From Bacteroidales bacterium (GTDB lineage: Bacteria; Bacteroidota; Bacteroidia; Bacteroidales; Muribaculaceae): a stretch of 64,000 bases of DNA. The notes under the pieces were generated by a model. The model saw only the letters and a list, made by a program, of their open reading frames with translations, ran no database searches and was not told where the DNA came from. The position numbers and the translations under genes were made by a program. This document shows, in pieces, positions 1-9,792 of the stretch. The DNA is taken from contig SFEA01000011.1 of NCBI GenBank assembly GCA_004557385.1, positions 62,001 through 126,000 on the forward strand, written 5' to 3'. Within the stretch, counting starts at the first letter, position 1, and every line of letters begins with the position of its first letter.

Positions 1-5
1 ATAAG

Positions 6-2342
6 ATGATTAAAAGATTCCTTACAGTAATTCTACTTGCGTGGGCAGCCTTTATCGAGACACCCATAACGGCACAAGCTCGCGGAACTATCGCCGATGT
101 GGGCATAAGCATTATTCCGCAGCCTCGCAGCGTGCAATTGAAAGACGGAAATTGGCAACTGCAGCAAGGTGTTGCCATAGGTTGCTCCGACGTTCAGGCT
201 AAGCAGGTGGCGCAATTCTTTGCCGACAAATTGCAGCGTTCCACAGGATACACCATTCCGGTGGCCGACAGCGGAGGCATTACACTGTGCATTGACCGAG
301 CAAGCGGTTTGGCTGAGGAAGCTTATAGGCTGAGTGTGAAGCCCGATGGAGTGAAGGTGGTGGCAAGCACACCCAAAGGCTTGTTTCGTGGCATGAGCAC
401 GTTCATGCAGCTGTTGCCTGCGCAATTGGAGAGCCCTTGTGTGGTGAAAGGCGTGAAGTGGGCAGCCCCATGCGTTGCGATTGCCGACGAGCCGCGATTT
501 TCCTACCGCGGACTGATGATTGACGTGAGCCGTCATTTCATTGGTGTTGAAGCTCTGAAAAAACACATCGATATGCTCAGCACGCTCAAAATCAACAAAC
601 TGCATTTGCATTTGAGCGACTATCAAGGCTGGCGCATCGAAATTAAGCGCTATCCTCGCCTCACCGACGTGGGAGCGTGGCGCCGTGGCATAAACAATGA
701 CATTTATGGCGGCTATTACACGCAAGACGAGATGCGCGAAGTGGTGAAATATGCTTCGCAGCGATTCGTCGACATCATTCCGGAGATTGATGTGCCGGGG
801 CACACCATAGCTGCCATAGCCGCTTATCCCGAATTGTCGTGCACCGGCGAGCCGCAGCAGGTGATGAGCCGTTTTGGCGGTCACACCACTGTGTTGTGTC
901 CGGGAAAAGAAACCATGTTCGATATGCTTGACGGCATCTTCGCCGAGTTGGCTGATATTTTCACCAGCGAATATTTTCACATAGGTGGCGACGAGTGCCG
1001 AAAAAATGCTTGGAAACGCTGCCCCGATTGCCAAAAACGCATCAGCGAACTCGGTTTGACCGAGCAAGACGGACACTCGCCGGAGGAACGCCTGCAGAGC
1101 TATGCCATTGCCCGATGCGAGAAAATACTTGCCAAATACGGCAAGAAAATGATTGGTTGGGACGAGATTCTGCAAGGCGGACTCGCGCCTGACGCCACGG
1201 TGATGAGTTGGCGTGGCGAGAAAGGCGGCATCAAGGCTGCCATGATGGGTCATAACGTGATTATGACGCCAGGCAGCGCCGGAATGTATCTCGACCACTA
1301 TCAAGACAACAAATTTGCCGAGCCGATGGCTTGGGGCGGATATGCTCCGTTGAGCAAAGTGTATGCCTACAATCCTGTGCCCGACACGCTGGTGGCTATG
1401 GGCAAGCAGCAATATGTGCTTGGCGTGCAGGGGAATGCTTGGAGCGAGTGTATGCCCAACGAGCAAATGGTGGAATATCGCGTTTATCCGCGCATCGTTG
1501 CCATTGCCGAGGTGGGGTGGACCAATGTCGAGAATAAGAACTACGACGATTTCTGTCGCCGAATGGAAGCCGAACGCCTGCGTATGGATTGCCACGGCAT
1601 AAACTATCACATCCCAATACCTGTGCAGCCCGATGAGTGCCGCAACCATGTGGTGTTCACCGGCGACAGCGTGCAGCTCAGCTTTGTTGCCGAGGGCATC
1701 AGTAGCATGGTATACACCCTCGACGGCAGCGACCCGATTGCCTCGTCGGCTGTTTACACTTCGCCCATCACTTTCACTCGCAGCGGCGAGGTGCGCATTG
1801 CTTCGGTGTTGGCTTCGGGCAAAATGAGCGTGGTGCGCAGGGTGAAAGTTGAAAAGCAAAATTTCGCCAAATCGTTGGCGGTGGCTCCAAAGAATGAGGG
1901 ATTAAAGTTGCAAATTGCCGATGCGTCTATCAAGGAATTGAGCGAGATGGCGAGTGTAGGCAATTGGCGCGACACGGTGGTGACTTCGCTGAAGGAGCTG
2001 CCGCGGTTGCGTGTTGCTGAAACGGGCGATGCGGTGCCGTATGTTGCCGTTGCCCGAGGCTATGTGAATGTTCGGCAAACTGCTGTGTATGAGTTTGCCG
2101 GGGGCGCTACGCGTGTGTGCATCGATGGACAGGTGGTGGTTGACAACGACCGTCGTGCCGTGGTTGACTGCGGTGGCTCGCGCTCTATAGCGCTCGAGGC
2201 TGGTTGGCATGCCATTGAGGTGACACAAATATCGAATGTGATATGCGGATGGAGCACCCAGCAGCGCAATGCCGAGGTGACTATGCGGCGATATGGCGAT
2301 GATAAGTCGGTTCGCATTAGCGATTGTGTGTTGGCTCATTGA
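6..2342 (+). CDS. Secreted GH20 beta-N-acetylhexosaminidase
   Basis: A 778-residue exo-hexosaminidase that should remove terminal beta-linked GlcNAc or GalNAc from glycans by substrate-assisted catalysis. A signal peptide covers about residues 1-25, so the enzyme is periplasmic or surface-exposed. An N-terminal GH20b domain (about 35-160) precedes the TIM barrel (about 165-510), which carries the HIGGDE motif at 325-330 with the catalytic D329/E330 pair. A chitobiase-type C-terminal beta domain (about 555-615) and a PA14-like tail (about 690-775) follow. The start is six bases from the window edge but a signal peptide follows directly, so it looks genuine. It has the same architecture and motif numbering as the hexosaminidase at 12938. 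A second GH20 follows 67 bp downstream, so the two probably form an operon. Family assignment is secure; linkage preference cannot be read. Confidence 0.93.
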   Translation: MIKRFLTVILLAWAAFIETPITAQARGTIADVGISIIPQPRSVQLKDGNWQLQQGVAIGCSDVQAKQVAQFFADKLQRSTGYTIPVADSGGITLCIDRASGLAEEAYRLSVKPDGVKVVASTPKGLFRGMSTFMQLLPAQLESPCVVKGVKWAAPCVAIADEPRFSYRGLMIDVSRHFIGVEALKKHIDMLSTLKINKLHLHLSDYQGWRIEIKRYPRLTDVGAWRRGINNDIYGGYYTQDEMREVVKYASQRFVDIIPEIDVPGHTIAAIAAYPELSCTGEPQQVMSRFGGHTTVLCPGKETMFDMLDGIFAELADIFTSEYFHIGGDECRKNAWKRCPDCQKRISELGLTEQDGHSPEERLQSYAIARCEKILAKYGKKMIGWDEILQGGLAPDATVMSWRGEKGGIKAAMMGHNVIMTPGSAGMYLDHYQDNKFAEPMAWGGYAPLSKVYAYNPVPDTLVAMGKQQYVLGVQGNAWSECMPNEQMVEYRVYPRIVAIAEVGWTNVENKNYDDFCRRMEAERLRMDCHGINYHIPIPVQPDECRNHVVFTGDSVQLSFVAEGISSMVYTLDGSDPIASSAVYTSPITFTRSGEVRIASVLASGKMSVVRRVKVEKQNFAKSLAVAPKNEGLKLQIADASIKELSEMASVGNWRDTVVTSLKELPRLRVAETGDAVPYVAVARGYVNVRQTAVYEFAGGATRVCIDGQVVVDNDRRAVVDCGGSRSIALEAGWHAIEVTQISNVICGWSTQQRNAEVTMRRYGDDKSVRISDCVLAH

Positions 2343-2409
2343 TTGCCGTGTGCTACGAAATTGAAAAATGTACATATATTTAAACCAAAACAAAAGATAT
2401 ACAACCATT

Positions 2410-4602
2410 ATGAAACTGAATTTTAAGGCGATTTTTGTAGTGGTGCTGTGTGCTGTGATGTGGTGCACGGCGCAGGCTCAGCAGGTGGCAATCATTCCGC
2501 AACCTGCTCACATTGAGCAGCATAGTGGCTCGTTGGTGTTGCGTGCCGACATGACTATGGCTTATGATGCCGAGTGCGAGCCTCAGGCACAGTATCTGCG
2601 CGAAGCCATATTCCGTAGCACGGGGTTCGACTGGAAGACCTCTGCAAAGAAAAATCGTGCCAGCGTGGTGCTGTCAATCGATGCCGAGCGCGTGCCTGCC
2701 TCGGAAGGCTATGAGTTGAGGGTAGATGCCAGGCAAGTGCGAATCACAGCACACGACAATAGCGGCTTGTTCTACGGCATTCAGTCGCTTTTGCAATTAT
2801 TGCCGCCCGAGGTGCATGGCAGAGAGCTTCAGCGCGATGTGGAGTGGCGTTTGCCGCAGGTGTTGGTGAGCGATGCCCCTAACCATCCGTGGCGAGGCAT
2901 GATGCTCGACGTGGCACGCTATTTCTTCGACAAGGAGTTTGTGAAGCACTACATCGACATGATGGCGATGTACAAGATGAACAAGTTGCAATTCCACTTG
3001 ATTGACGACTCGGGTTGGCGCCTCGAAATCAAGAAATATCCGCGCCTCACCGAAGTTGGCGCTTGGGCTGGCAAGGACCAAAACCGCTTGGGTGGATATT
3101 ATTCGCAAGACGACATAAAAGAGATTATCGCATACGCCGCAGTGCGTGGCGTGGAGATTATTCCCGAAATTGAGTTTCCTGCCCACATGCTGTCGGCGGT
3201 GGTGGCTTATCCGTGGCTGTCGTGTACCGGCAAGCAGCACGAGGTGCCGCGTCAGCACTTCATCAGCCGCGACCTGCTGTGCGTAGGCAAGGAGTCGTCG
3301 CTGCAGTTTCTTGCCGATGTGCTCGACGAAACGGTGAGTCTTTTCCCGTCGAACTACATCAACATCGGTGGCGACGAAGCCGTTTACGACCGTTGGCAAG
3401 AGTGCCCTCTGTGCAAAAAAGTGATGCAACGCGAAGGCATCACCAAGGCATCCGACCTGCAAGGTTATCTCACCAACGTGGTTGCCAACATGATGAAAGC
3501 CAAAGGCAAAACCGTGGTGGGCTGGGAAGAAATCATACAGCGAGGCAAGGTGAGCCAGCCGGTGGTGGCAATGATGTGGCACGAAGTGAAGGACACTATC
3601 CAAGCCACGCAAACGGGACACAAAGCCATCTTGGCGCCGGCAACCAACGTCTATCTTGATTTCCCCGAAAGCCGCACTCCGGGCGAGCTGAAGGCTGCCA
3701 CTTGGATGCCGCCGATTTCGCTCGAGAAGTGCTATTCGATGCCAATCAACGACTATTCGTCGTCGTCGACCGTGCTGGGCGTGCAGGGCTGTTTCTGGAG
3801 CGACCAGTTTATTCACGGCACCATTCTGCAGGAGCTGCCGCAGCTCAACGAGGACCGTTCGGAACGCTATGCCGAGTATCTCACTTTCCCGCGACTGCTG
3901 GCAGTGGCTGAACTTGGCTGGTGCAGCAACGCCACCCGCAGTTTTGCCAGCTTCAAGCAGCGCATCGGCAGCCATTATGCGCGTTTAAGCTACAAGGATT
4001 GCAACTATCGCGTTCCCGAACCCGACATCATGAAGATGACCGAAGCCGATGGCAAAGTGCGCTTTGAATTGGCTTCGCCCGTTGCGGGTGCCACCATCCG
4101 CTACACCACCGATGGAAGCTATCCGCATAGCCATTCGGCTGTTTATAGCGCTCCTGTGACGGTGGAACGCAAAGAAGATTTTCGCGCCATCACCGAGGTC
4201 GACAGCCGCCACTATTCGTTGCCATTATATTTTGCGCCCGACTTCTCGGCATATAAGCAGCATGGCGATTTCGTTGCCGAATGGAAGCCTAATATGCTTG
4301 CCGAGGGCAAAGGCACATGGCGCTTCGAGTCAACCGGCAAGATGGTGGGCAACGGCACCTATCAACTCACATTTGTTTGCACGCACGGCGCGGCGCTCAG
4401 CCTTGGCAAATTGACGCAATATAAGCGCGACGAAGTGCTTGCCGAGGTGATGCCAACTGCAGTGGCTGAGGGCAGCGCTGTGGTTACTTACACCATCGAG
4501 CAGAGTGCTTTCGAAGCGGGTTTGCCGTTCTTTATCGAGGTTGAAACCAACGGCAACGCTTCGGGCAGCTATGGCTATGTGTTTGTGAAAAAAGTGAAGT
4601 GA
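2410..4602 (+). CDS. Secreted GH20 beta-N-acetylhexosaminidase
   Basis: A 730-residue GH20 enzyme for terminal beta-HexNAc. The start at 2410 is preferred over an in-frame ATG at 2368 because the signal peptide (MKLNFKAIFVVVLC..., cleaved near AQA) begins here. A GH20b domain (about 25-150) leads into the catalytic barrel, which has the NIGGDE motif at 318-323 (D322/E323). This motif has Asn where the other three GH20 enzymes of the window have His, and it lacks the following Cys, so this copy belongs to a different subgroup. A chitobiase-like C-terminal beta domain is visible around 'YTTDGSYPHS', and the last 100 or so residues are unassigned. It lies between another GH20 and a sulfatase remnant, all on the plus strand, which suggests an old glycan-degrading operon. 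Confidence 0.92.
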   Translation: MKLNFKAIFVVVLCAVMWCTAQAQQVAIIPQPAHIEQHSGSLVLRADMTMAYDAECEPQAQYLREAIFRSTGFDWKTSAKKNRASVVLSIDAERVPASEGYELRVDARQVRITAHDNSGLFYGIQSLLQLLPPEVHGRELQRDVEWRLPQVLVSDAPNHPWRGMMLDVARYFFDKEFVKHYIDMMAMYKMNKLQFHLIDDSGWRLEIKKYPRLTEVGAWAGKDQNRLGGYYSQDDIKEIIAYAAVRGVEIIPEIEFPAHMLSAVVAYPWLSCTGKQHEVPRQHFISRDLLCVGKESSLQFLADVLDETVSLFPSNYINIGGDEAVYDRWQECPLCKKVMQREGITKASDLQGYLTNVVANMMKAKGKTVVGWEEIIQRGKVSQPVVAMMWHEVKDTIQATQTGHKAILAPATNVYLDFPESRTPGELKAATWMPPISLEKCYSMPINDYSSSSTVLGVQGCFWSDQFIHGTILQELPQLNEDRSERYAEYLTFPRLLAVAELGWCSNATRSFASFKQRIGSHYARLSYKDCNYRVPEPDIMKMTEADGKVRFELASPVAGATIRYTTDGSYPHSHSAVYSAPVTVERKEDFRAITEVDSRHYSLPLYFAPDFSAYKQHGDFVAEWKPNMLAEGKGTWRFESTGKMVGNGTYQLTFVCTHGAALSLGKLTQYKRDEVLAEVMPTAVAEGSAVVTYTIEQSAFEAGLPFFIEVETNGNASGSYGYVFVKKVK

Positions 4603-4629
4603 AATGCATATTTAAAAACTCATTTAATC

Positions 4630-4875
4630 ATGAAAAAACTAACAGTGATGGTTTCGGCTCTGTTGGCGTGGATGGGCGCAGGACAATGGGCTGCGGCGCA
4701 GAGTAAGCCGAATGTGATTTTGATAATGACCGACCAGCAGCGCGGCGATGCCCAATATCAAGGCATCATCAAGCAGATGAAGCGCGAAATGATGCAGCTG
4801 CGCCAGCAGGTGGGCGACACCGACGCTTCGTCGCAGCGCATGCTCGACATTCTTCGTGGCGAGGGCTTGGAGTAA
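4630..4875 (+). pseudogene. Sulfatase remnant with internal deletion
   Basis: This 81-codon reading frame begins like a full sulfatase: a signal peptide (MKKLTVMVSALLAW...AAAQ) followed by 'KPNVILIMTDQQRGDA', the first metal-binding block of family S1 sulfatases. After a few residues it continues with 'MKREMMQLRQQVGDTD', a charged helix of the kind found at the very C-terminus of these roughly 500-residue enzymes. The central part, including the Cys/Ser formylglycine site, is absent. The simplest reading is an in-frame internal deletion that joined the two ends. It sits 27 bp behind a GH20 gene. The product could not act as a sulfatase. A small functional secreted protein is possible but nothing supports it. 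Confidence 0.72.
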
Positions 4876-4959
4876 CAGCTCCCGCGGCTTGGCATTTTGC
4901 TTTTCAAGCGTTGTGGCGGGTGATTCTTTCTTAAATCGCAATTGCGCAACAGCCCCTTG

Positions 4960-6378
4960 TTATGCTTGCAGGTGGGCTAAGGCTTTGGCAATGGCTTGCA
5001 CAGCGTCGGTGATTTCGGAGTTCGACATCGAGGCGTAGCCGATGCGCAGCCCAATTGTGCCGTCGCTCAAGGTGAATAGCGGCACATTCACGGCATAGCG
5101 CTGCAAAGCTGCTCGCACTTGCTGCTCGCTGGCGGCGCAATTGAGGGTAATCCACAGCGCAAGCCCTCCGTGTGGACGGTGGTAACGCACATTGTCGCCC
5201 AACATATTGGCTATGACTTCCGAAGCATGGTCGAGCCGCTGGCGGTAGACTTTGCGTGAACGCTTAATGTGACGGCCTATCACTCCGCTGTCGAGCATCT
5301 CGTGTAGCGCTTTCTCTTGCACCGTGTCGCCCTGAATGTCAATCAGTTGCCTATAGTTGGCAATTTGCTCGATTGTGTCGGTCGACGATGCTACATAACC
5401 TATGCGTATGGCAGGGGCAAAGATTTTGCTGAATGTGCCAATGTAGATGTAGTTGCTTTTTTGCAGCATCGACGAGAGTGGCAGCAGGTGCTGACCGCCA
5501 AATTGAAAGTCGGCTCCGAAGTCGTCTTCAATCACCGTGAGGTTGTGCGAGAGTGTGAGCTGCTGAATGTGCTGGCGTCTGGTAGTGGACAGTTTCACCG
5601 TGGTGGGATATTGGTGGCGTGGGGTGAGGTAGACGGCTTTGAGGCTGCAGGTGTTGCAAAGCTGCTCAAGTTGCTGAGTGTTGATGCCTTCAGCGTCAAC
5701 CTCCACAGGGTGCACCTCCAATCCTGCAGCGGCAAAGGCTTTGTAGGCGTTGCCATAACCGGGGCTTTCGATAGCCACATGGTCGCCGCGCTTGAGCACC
5801 GAGTGAGCCACAAGGTAGAGCGCCATTTGCGAGCCTCGCACAATGCACACCTCGTTTTCCTCGATGGCAAGGCTACGCGACTGCCTCAGCATGGAGGCTA
5901 TTGAGCGGCGAAATTTGTGGTAGCCGGTGGGCGAATTGTAGCCGAGTGTTTTCCATTGGGCGGCGCGATTGAACAGTTTGCGGTAGGCTCGCGTAAACTC
6001 GAGGAAAGGCAGCAGGCGCGTGTCGGGGAATCCGTCGTTAACGGTTATTGCTGCCGGCATGTCGCCCTCTACAGGCGATTGAGCCAAACACGAACTTGAA
6101 CCGGAGTGGGCAAGAGGTTGCGACGGTGCGATGAAGAGCCCCACACGGTTGCGCGAAACGAGTCGGCCTTTGAGCAGCAGCAGTTCGGTGGCATGCACAA
6201 CGGTCTTGCGGCTCACGCCCAGATGTTTTGCCAGGTCGCGGCTCGATGGCAACATGTCGCCCGGCTTGAGAATACCAGCGCTTATGTTCTGCTCTATGCC
6301 GAGGGCAATTTGTTCAAACAGCGAGGTGCCTGTGTTATTGGCATCTACATTGATGATGATGTTGCATTCGTTTTTCAT
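4960..6378 (-). CDS. MocR-type GntR/aminotransferase transcriptional regulator
   Basis: A 472-residue regulator of the MocR subfamily. Residues about 12-80 form a GntR winged helix-turn-helix ('LPSSRDLAKHLGVSRKTV'). The rest is a fold-type I aminotransferase domain that binds pyridoxal phosphate, with the Schiff-base lysine at about K318 in 'GTFSKIFAPAIRIGYV'. Family members often control vitamin B6, GABA or taurine metabolism, using PLP as effector; the target of this one cannot be deduced. It is divergent from nrfH with only about 80 bp between the starts, so it could share control elements with the nitrite reductase operon, but this is inference from position alone. Confidence 0.9.
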   Translation of the reverse strand: MKNECNIIINVDANNTGTSLFEQIALGIEQNISAGILKPGDMLPSSRDLAKHLGVSRKTVVHATELLLLKGRLVSRNRVGLFIAPSQPLAHSGSSSCLAQSPVEGDMPAAITVNDGFPDTRLLPFLEFTRAYRKLFNRAAQWKTLGYNSPTGYHKFRRSIASMLRQSRSLAIEENEVCIVRGSQMALYLVAHSVLKRGDHVAIESPGYGNAYKAFAAAGLEVHPVEVDAEGINTQQLEQLCNTCSLKAVYLTPRHQYPTTVKLSTTRRQHIQQLTLSHNLTVIEDDFGADFQFGGQHLLPLSSMLQKSNYIYIGTFSKIFAPAIRIGYVASSTDTIEQIANYRQLIDIQGDTVQEKALHEMLDSGVIGRHIKRSRKVYRQRLDHASEVIANMLGDNVRYHRPHGGLALWITLNCAASEQQVRAALQRYAVNVPLFTLSDGTIGLRIGYASMSNSEITDAVQAIAKALAHLQA

Positions 6379-6432
6379 CTGGACTCCTTGTTTTTGTTCG
6401 TTTTGGACAACTTTTGTTAGACAAAGTTAATG

Positions 6433-6440
6433 TATATTTG
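6433..6440 (+). promoter_or_regulatory. Candidate -7 element for nrfHA
   Basis: TATATTTG matches the Bacteroidota -7 consensus TAnnTTTG. A TTTG lies 16 bp upstream at 6413-6416, shorter than the usual 19-21 bp, so the -33 element is doubtful. The nrfH start at 6460 lies 20 bp downstream. Confidence 0.35.
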
Positions 6441-6459
6441 CCAAAAGACCGAAAATAAT

Positions 6460-7056
6460 ATGAAAAAGCCTAAAAAAATTCCGCTAATAAGCAATCTCAC
6501 ATATTTGCAGAAGGTGCTTTTGCTTGTGTTGTGTGGGGCAGTGGTGGGAGCAGGAGCCTATTTCTGCTATCTGCTCAGAGTTCACACCTATATGGGCGAC
6601 GACTCAAAGGCGTGCATCAATTGCCACATCATGACGCCCTATTATTCCACGTGGATGCACTCGTCGCATGGCCGCGATGCCACTTGCAACGATTGCCATG
6701 TGCCTCACCAGAATGTTGCCAAGAAATATCTTTTCAAAGGCACCGACGGCATGAAGCACGTTTTTGCCTTTGTTACTCGCAGCGAACGTCAGGTGCCCGA
6801 GGCGCAGCAGGCTTCGTCGCAGGTGATTATGGACAATTGCATCCGCTGCCACACCGAGCTCAACACCGAGTTGGTGAAAACGGGCAAAGTCGACTATATG
6901 CTCACCCAAGCCGGCGAGGGCAAAGCGTGCTGGGATTGTCACCGCACAGTGCCTCACGGAGGCAAAAACTCGTTGGCATCCACCCCTAATGCTGTGGTGC
7001 CTCTGCCCGACAGCCCGGTGCCTGAATGGCTGCAACAAATCATGAACAAAAAATAA
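6460..7056 (+). CDS. nrfH: Cytochrome c nitrite reductase small subunit NrfH
   Basis: A 198-residue membrane-anchored tetraheme cytochrome of the NapC/NirT family. It takes electrons from the menaquinol pool and passes them to NrfA. The start at 6460 is preferred to an in-frame ATG at 6430 because the lysine-rich N-terminus and membrane anchor (about 17-39) then have the usual NrfH layout. Four CxxCH heme sites are seen: C52-H56, C76-H80, C127-H131 and C157-H161. It is the first gene of a plus-strand operon, with nrfA starting 13 bp after its stop. Confidence 0.95.
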   Translation: MKKPKKIPLISNLTYLQKVLLLVLCGAVVGAGAYFCYLLRVHTYMGDDSKACINCHIMTPYYSTWMHSSHGRDATCNDCHVPHQNVAKKYLFKGTDGMKHVFAFVTRSERQVPEAQQASSQVIMDNCIRCHTELNTELVKTGKVDYMLTQAGEGKACWDCHRTVPHGGKNSLASTPNAVVPLPDSPVPEWLQQIMNKK

Positions 7057-7069
7057 AAAACACAATATT

Positions 7070-8563
7070 ATGGATAACAAGAAATTGAAATCGTGGCAAG
7101 GTTGGTGCCTTTTTGGCGCTGCCATGGTAGTAGTGTTTATTCTCGGCATCCTCGTTTCAACGCTTGCAGAGCGACGCAGTGAGGTGGCAAGTATTTTTAA
7201 CAACAGAAAGACCGTTTTCGAGGGTCAAGAGAGCCGAAACGACCGCTATCGTTCCGACTTCCCTCGCGAATACGACACTTGGGCTGCCACTGCCGACACC
7301 TCGTTTGCATCGAGGTATAACAGCAGCGAAGCAGTCGACGTTTTGGCTCAGCGCCCCAACATGGTGATTCTTTGGGCTGGTTATGCTTTCTCGTGGGACT
7401 ACACCACTCCGCGCGGACACATGCACGCTGTTGAAGACATGCGCCGCACATTGCGCACCGGTGCTCCTACCACCACCACCGACGGCTCGAACCAACCAGG
7501 CACTTGCTGGACTTGTAAGTCGCCCGACGTGCCTCGCGTGATGCAAGAAAGAGGCATTGCCGAGTATTATAAAGCCAACTGGGCTGCTTGGGGCAACGAG
7601 ATTGTGAATCCTATTGGTTGTGCCGACTGCCACGACTCGAAGACTATGGACCTGCGCATTTCGCGTCCGGCTCTGATTGAAGCCTTTGAGCGTCAAGGCA
7701 AGGACATCACCAAGGCTTCGCAGCAGGAAATGCGTTCGCTGGTGTGCGCTCAATGCCACGTGGAATATTATTTCAAGGACGACCCAAACACTCCGGAGAA
7801 GGACCAATATCTCACATTCCCTTGGGATAAGGGCTTCACTGTGGAGGAAATTGAAGCTTACTACGACGAAACGGGCTATTACGATTACATCCATGCCCTG
7901 TCGAAGACTCCTATTCTTAAGGCTCAGCATCCGGGCTACGAAACATCGCTCTTGGGCATTCACGGTCAACGTGGCGTGAGCTGTGCCGATTGCCACATGC
8001 CTTACACCACCGATGGCGGCGTGAAGTTCTCCGACCACCATGTGCAAAGCCCGTTGGCTCACATCGACCGCTCTTGTCAGCAATGCCACCGTCAAAGCGA
8101 AGAAACGCTCCGCGAAAATGTATACGAACGTCAGAAGAAATGTTTTGAGGTGCGCGACCGCTTAGAGGACGAATTGGCAAAGGCTCACATCGAAGCAAAA
8201 GCTGCTTGGGAAGGCGGTGCTACCGAGGCTGAAATGAAGCCGGTGCTCGATGCAATACGCAAGGGTCAATGGCGTTGGGACTTTGCTGTGGCAAGCCATG
8301 GTGCTTCGTTCCACGCTCCGCAAGAAATCACTCGCATTATGAGCCACGGTCTCGACTATGCTCATCAGGCACGTTTGGCTTTGAGCAAGGTGCTTCTGAA
8401 ACATGGCATCGAAACCGTGAATATGCCTGATATTTCCACAAAAGAAAAAGCTCAGCAATTCATCGGACTTGATATGGCTGACAAAGAAGCAAAAAAGAAG
8501 GAATTCCTTAACAACATTGTTCCTGAATGGTTAAAGGATGCCAAGGCAAAAGAGAGAATTTGA
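7070..8563 (+). CDS. nrfA: Ammonia-forming cytochrome c552 nitrite reductase NrfA
   Basis: A 497-residue periplasmic pentaheme enzyme that reduces nitrite to ammonium with six electrons, in complex with NrfH. The N-terminal hydrophobic segment (about 14-33) is a signal or anchor. The catalytic heme site is the diagnostic CWTCK at 146-150, in which Lys replaces the usual His. Four ordinary sites follow: CADCH at 184, CAQCH at 226, CADCH at 305 and CQQCH at 336. Length and heme order are normal for NrfA. It lies between nrfH and the cytochrome c maturation genes, the standard Bacteroidota arrangement. It would support respiratory nitrite use and also nitrosative-stress defence. Confidence 0.97.
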   Translation: MDNKKLKSWQGWCLFGAAMVVVFILGILVSTLAERRSEVASIFNNRKTVFEGQESRNDRYRSDFPREYDTWAATADTSFASRYNSSEAVDVLAQRPNMVILWAGYAFSWDYTTPRGHMHAVEDMRRTLRTGAPTTTTDGSNQPGTCWTCKSPDVPRVMQERGIAEYYKANWAAWGNEIVNPIGCADCHDSKTMDLRISRPALIEAFERQGKDITKASQQEMRSLVCAQCHVEYYFKDDPNTPEKDQYLTFPWDKGFTVEEIEAYYDETGYYDYIHALSKTPILKAQHPGYETSLLGIHGQRGVSCADCHMPYTTDGGVKFSDHHVQSPLAHIDRSCQQCHRQSEETLRENVYERQKKCFEVRDRLEDELAKAHIEAKAAWEGGATEAEMKPVLDAIRKGQWRWDFAVASHGASFHAPQEITRIMSHGLDYAHQARLALSKVLLKHGIETVNMPDISTKEKAQQFIGLDMADKEAKKKEFLNNIVPEWLKDAKAKERI

Positions 8564-8604
8564 TTTTTTTATAAGGGGGTTAATCGCCATATCGAGATAG
8601 GACA

Positions 8605-9792
8605 ATGTGGGAAAAACCGTGGGAAGTTAAGGAAGCAATAGCAATTGGGGCAGGACTCGTGATAACTGGAATCCTGCTCCAGTTTTGTGTGGGAGCAGTC
8701 AACTGGTCGCTGTTCGCTTTTCCTGTGAATGTTGTGGTGCTGGTGGCATTGTTGCTGCTGGTGGCGTGCGGCTATGCCTTTAGCAACCGTGTTTATGTGC
8801 TGGAGTTTCTCGTCTCAGGCTCATCGGCAATTGCCTCAATAGGCTATGCAGCAACGCTTACGGTAGTGATGGGATTGGTGCCGCAGTCGGCACATCCCTC
8901 GGGCGAAGTGTTCGGCATCACAAACATGTTGTCGTGGTGGCCGTTTGTGCTTGTTTATTTTTGGCTTACGCTGATAGTTGGCATCGTGGGTTTGCGTCAC
9001 GCAGTGTTGCTCGTCAGGGGCAAAAAGCGTTCGCTGGCAACGCTGCTTTCGCACGTGGGACTTTTCGTTGCTATTGTTTGCAGCACCTTGGGTAATGCCG
9101 ATGTGCAGCGCCTAAAGATGTCGTGCAAAGTGGGCAGTCCCGAGTGGCGGGCGCAAGACGAGGGCGGCAAGGTTGTGGAACTTCCGCTTGCCATTGAGCT
9201 TCATGAGTTTTCAATTGAGTATTATCCCATGCAGGTGGTGATTATCGACAATGCCACAGGCAAGACGGTGACCGACAGTCCTTGGGAGATGGCTATGACC
9301 AAGCAAATGGAATATGCCGCCGCAAACGTCACCGATTCGGTTGACGTGCATTATGTTGAATGGCACAGCGTTGGGGCAACAAGCGCTGCCTACGTCGAAG
9401 CAGTGAACAAAGCCGATGGCAAGAGTAGGCAAGGCTGGATAAGCTGCGGCTCGTTTGCATTTCCTTATCATGGGTTGAAGCTCGACGACTGTCACTCGGC
9501 TGTGATGCCCGAGCGCGAGCCCAAGCGCTTCGCTTCAAGCGTGAGTGTCTACACCAAAGCCGGCGAAACATTCAGCGACACCATTTTGGTGAACAAGCCA
9601 TTGAACGTAGACGGCTGGAAAATCTATCAGCTTTCCTACGACGAAGCGCTTGGCCGCTGGAGCGATGTGAGCATCTTCGAGCTTGTGAAAGACCCGTGGC
9701 TGCCGGCTGTATATTGCGGCATAGCGTTGATGTTGGCTGGGGCAGTGTTGTTGTTTTTAAATAGTGGAAAGAAAGGAGTGGAACAGCGATGA
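8605..9792 (+). CDS. ResB-like cytochrome c biogenesis protein
   Basis: A 395-residue membrane protein of the ResB/Ccs1 type, a partner of CcsA in system II heme delivery to apocytochromes c on the periplasmic side. Several transmembrane helices occupy the first 165 residues, followed by a soluble periplasmic domain (about 170-365) containing the ResB-like 'NKPLNVDGWKIYQLSYD' and one more helix near the C-terminus (about 368-388). The gene starts 41 bp after nrfA and overlaps ccsA by 4 bp (ATGA), indicating translational coupling. Its position behind nrfHA indicates that it matures these multiheme proteins. The ResB family is divergent, so the name is less certain than those of its neighbours. 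Confidence 0.82.
   Translation: MWEKPWEVKEAIAIGAGLVITGILLQFCVGAVNWSLFAFPVNVVVLVALLLLVACGYAFSNRVYVLEFLVSGSSAIASIGYAATLTVVMGLVPQSAHPSGEVFGITNMLSWWPFVLVYFWLTLIVGIVGLRHAVLLVRGKKRSLATLLSHVGLFVAIVCSTLGNADVQRLKMSCKVGSPEWRAQDEGGKVVELPLAIELHEFSIEYYPMQVVIIDNATGKTVTDSPWEMAMTKQMEYAAANVTDSVDVHYVEWHSVGATSAAYVEAVNKADGKSRQGWISCGSFAFPYHGLKLDDCHSAVMPEREPKRFASSVSVYTKAGETFSDTILVNKPLNVDGWKIYQLSYDEALGRWSDVSIFELVKDPWLPAVYCGIALMLAGAVLLFLNSGKKGVEQR

Noticed and set aside
33..1859. A 608-codon open frame on the minus strand opposite the first GH20 gene
   Set aside because: It is antisense to a gene with a full set of GH20 motifs; its translation is rich in His and Ala with no domain, as expected from codon bias. The same holds for other long antisense frames, for example 2797-3975, 23006-24433, 27502-29829 and 59624-61126.
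4630..4875. A genuine small secreted protein
   Set aside because: Both ends match parts of a sulfatase and nothing else, so an internal deletion is simpler.
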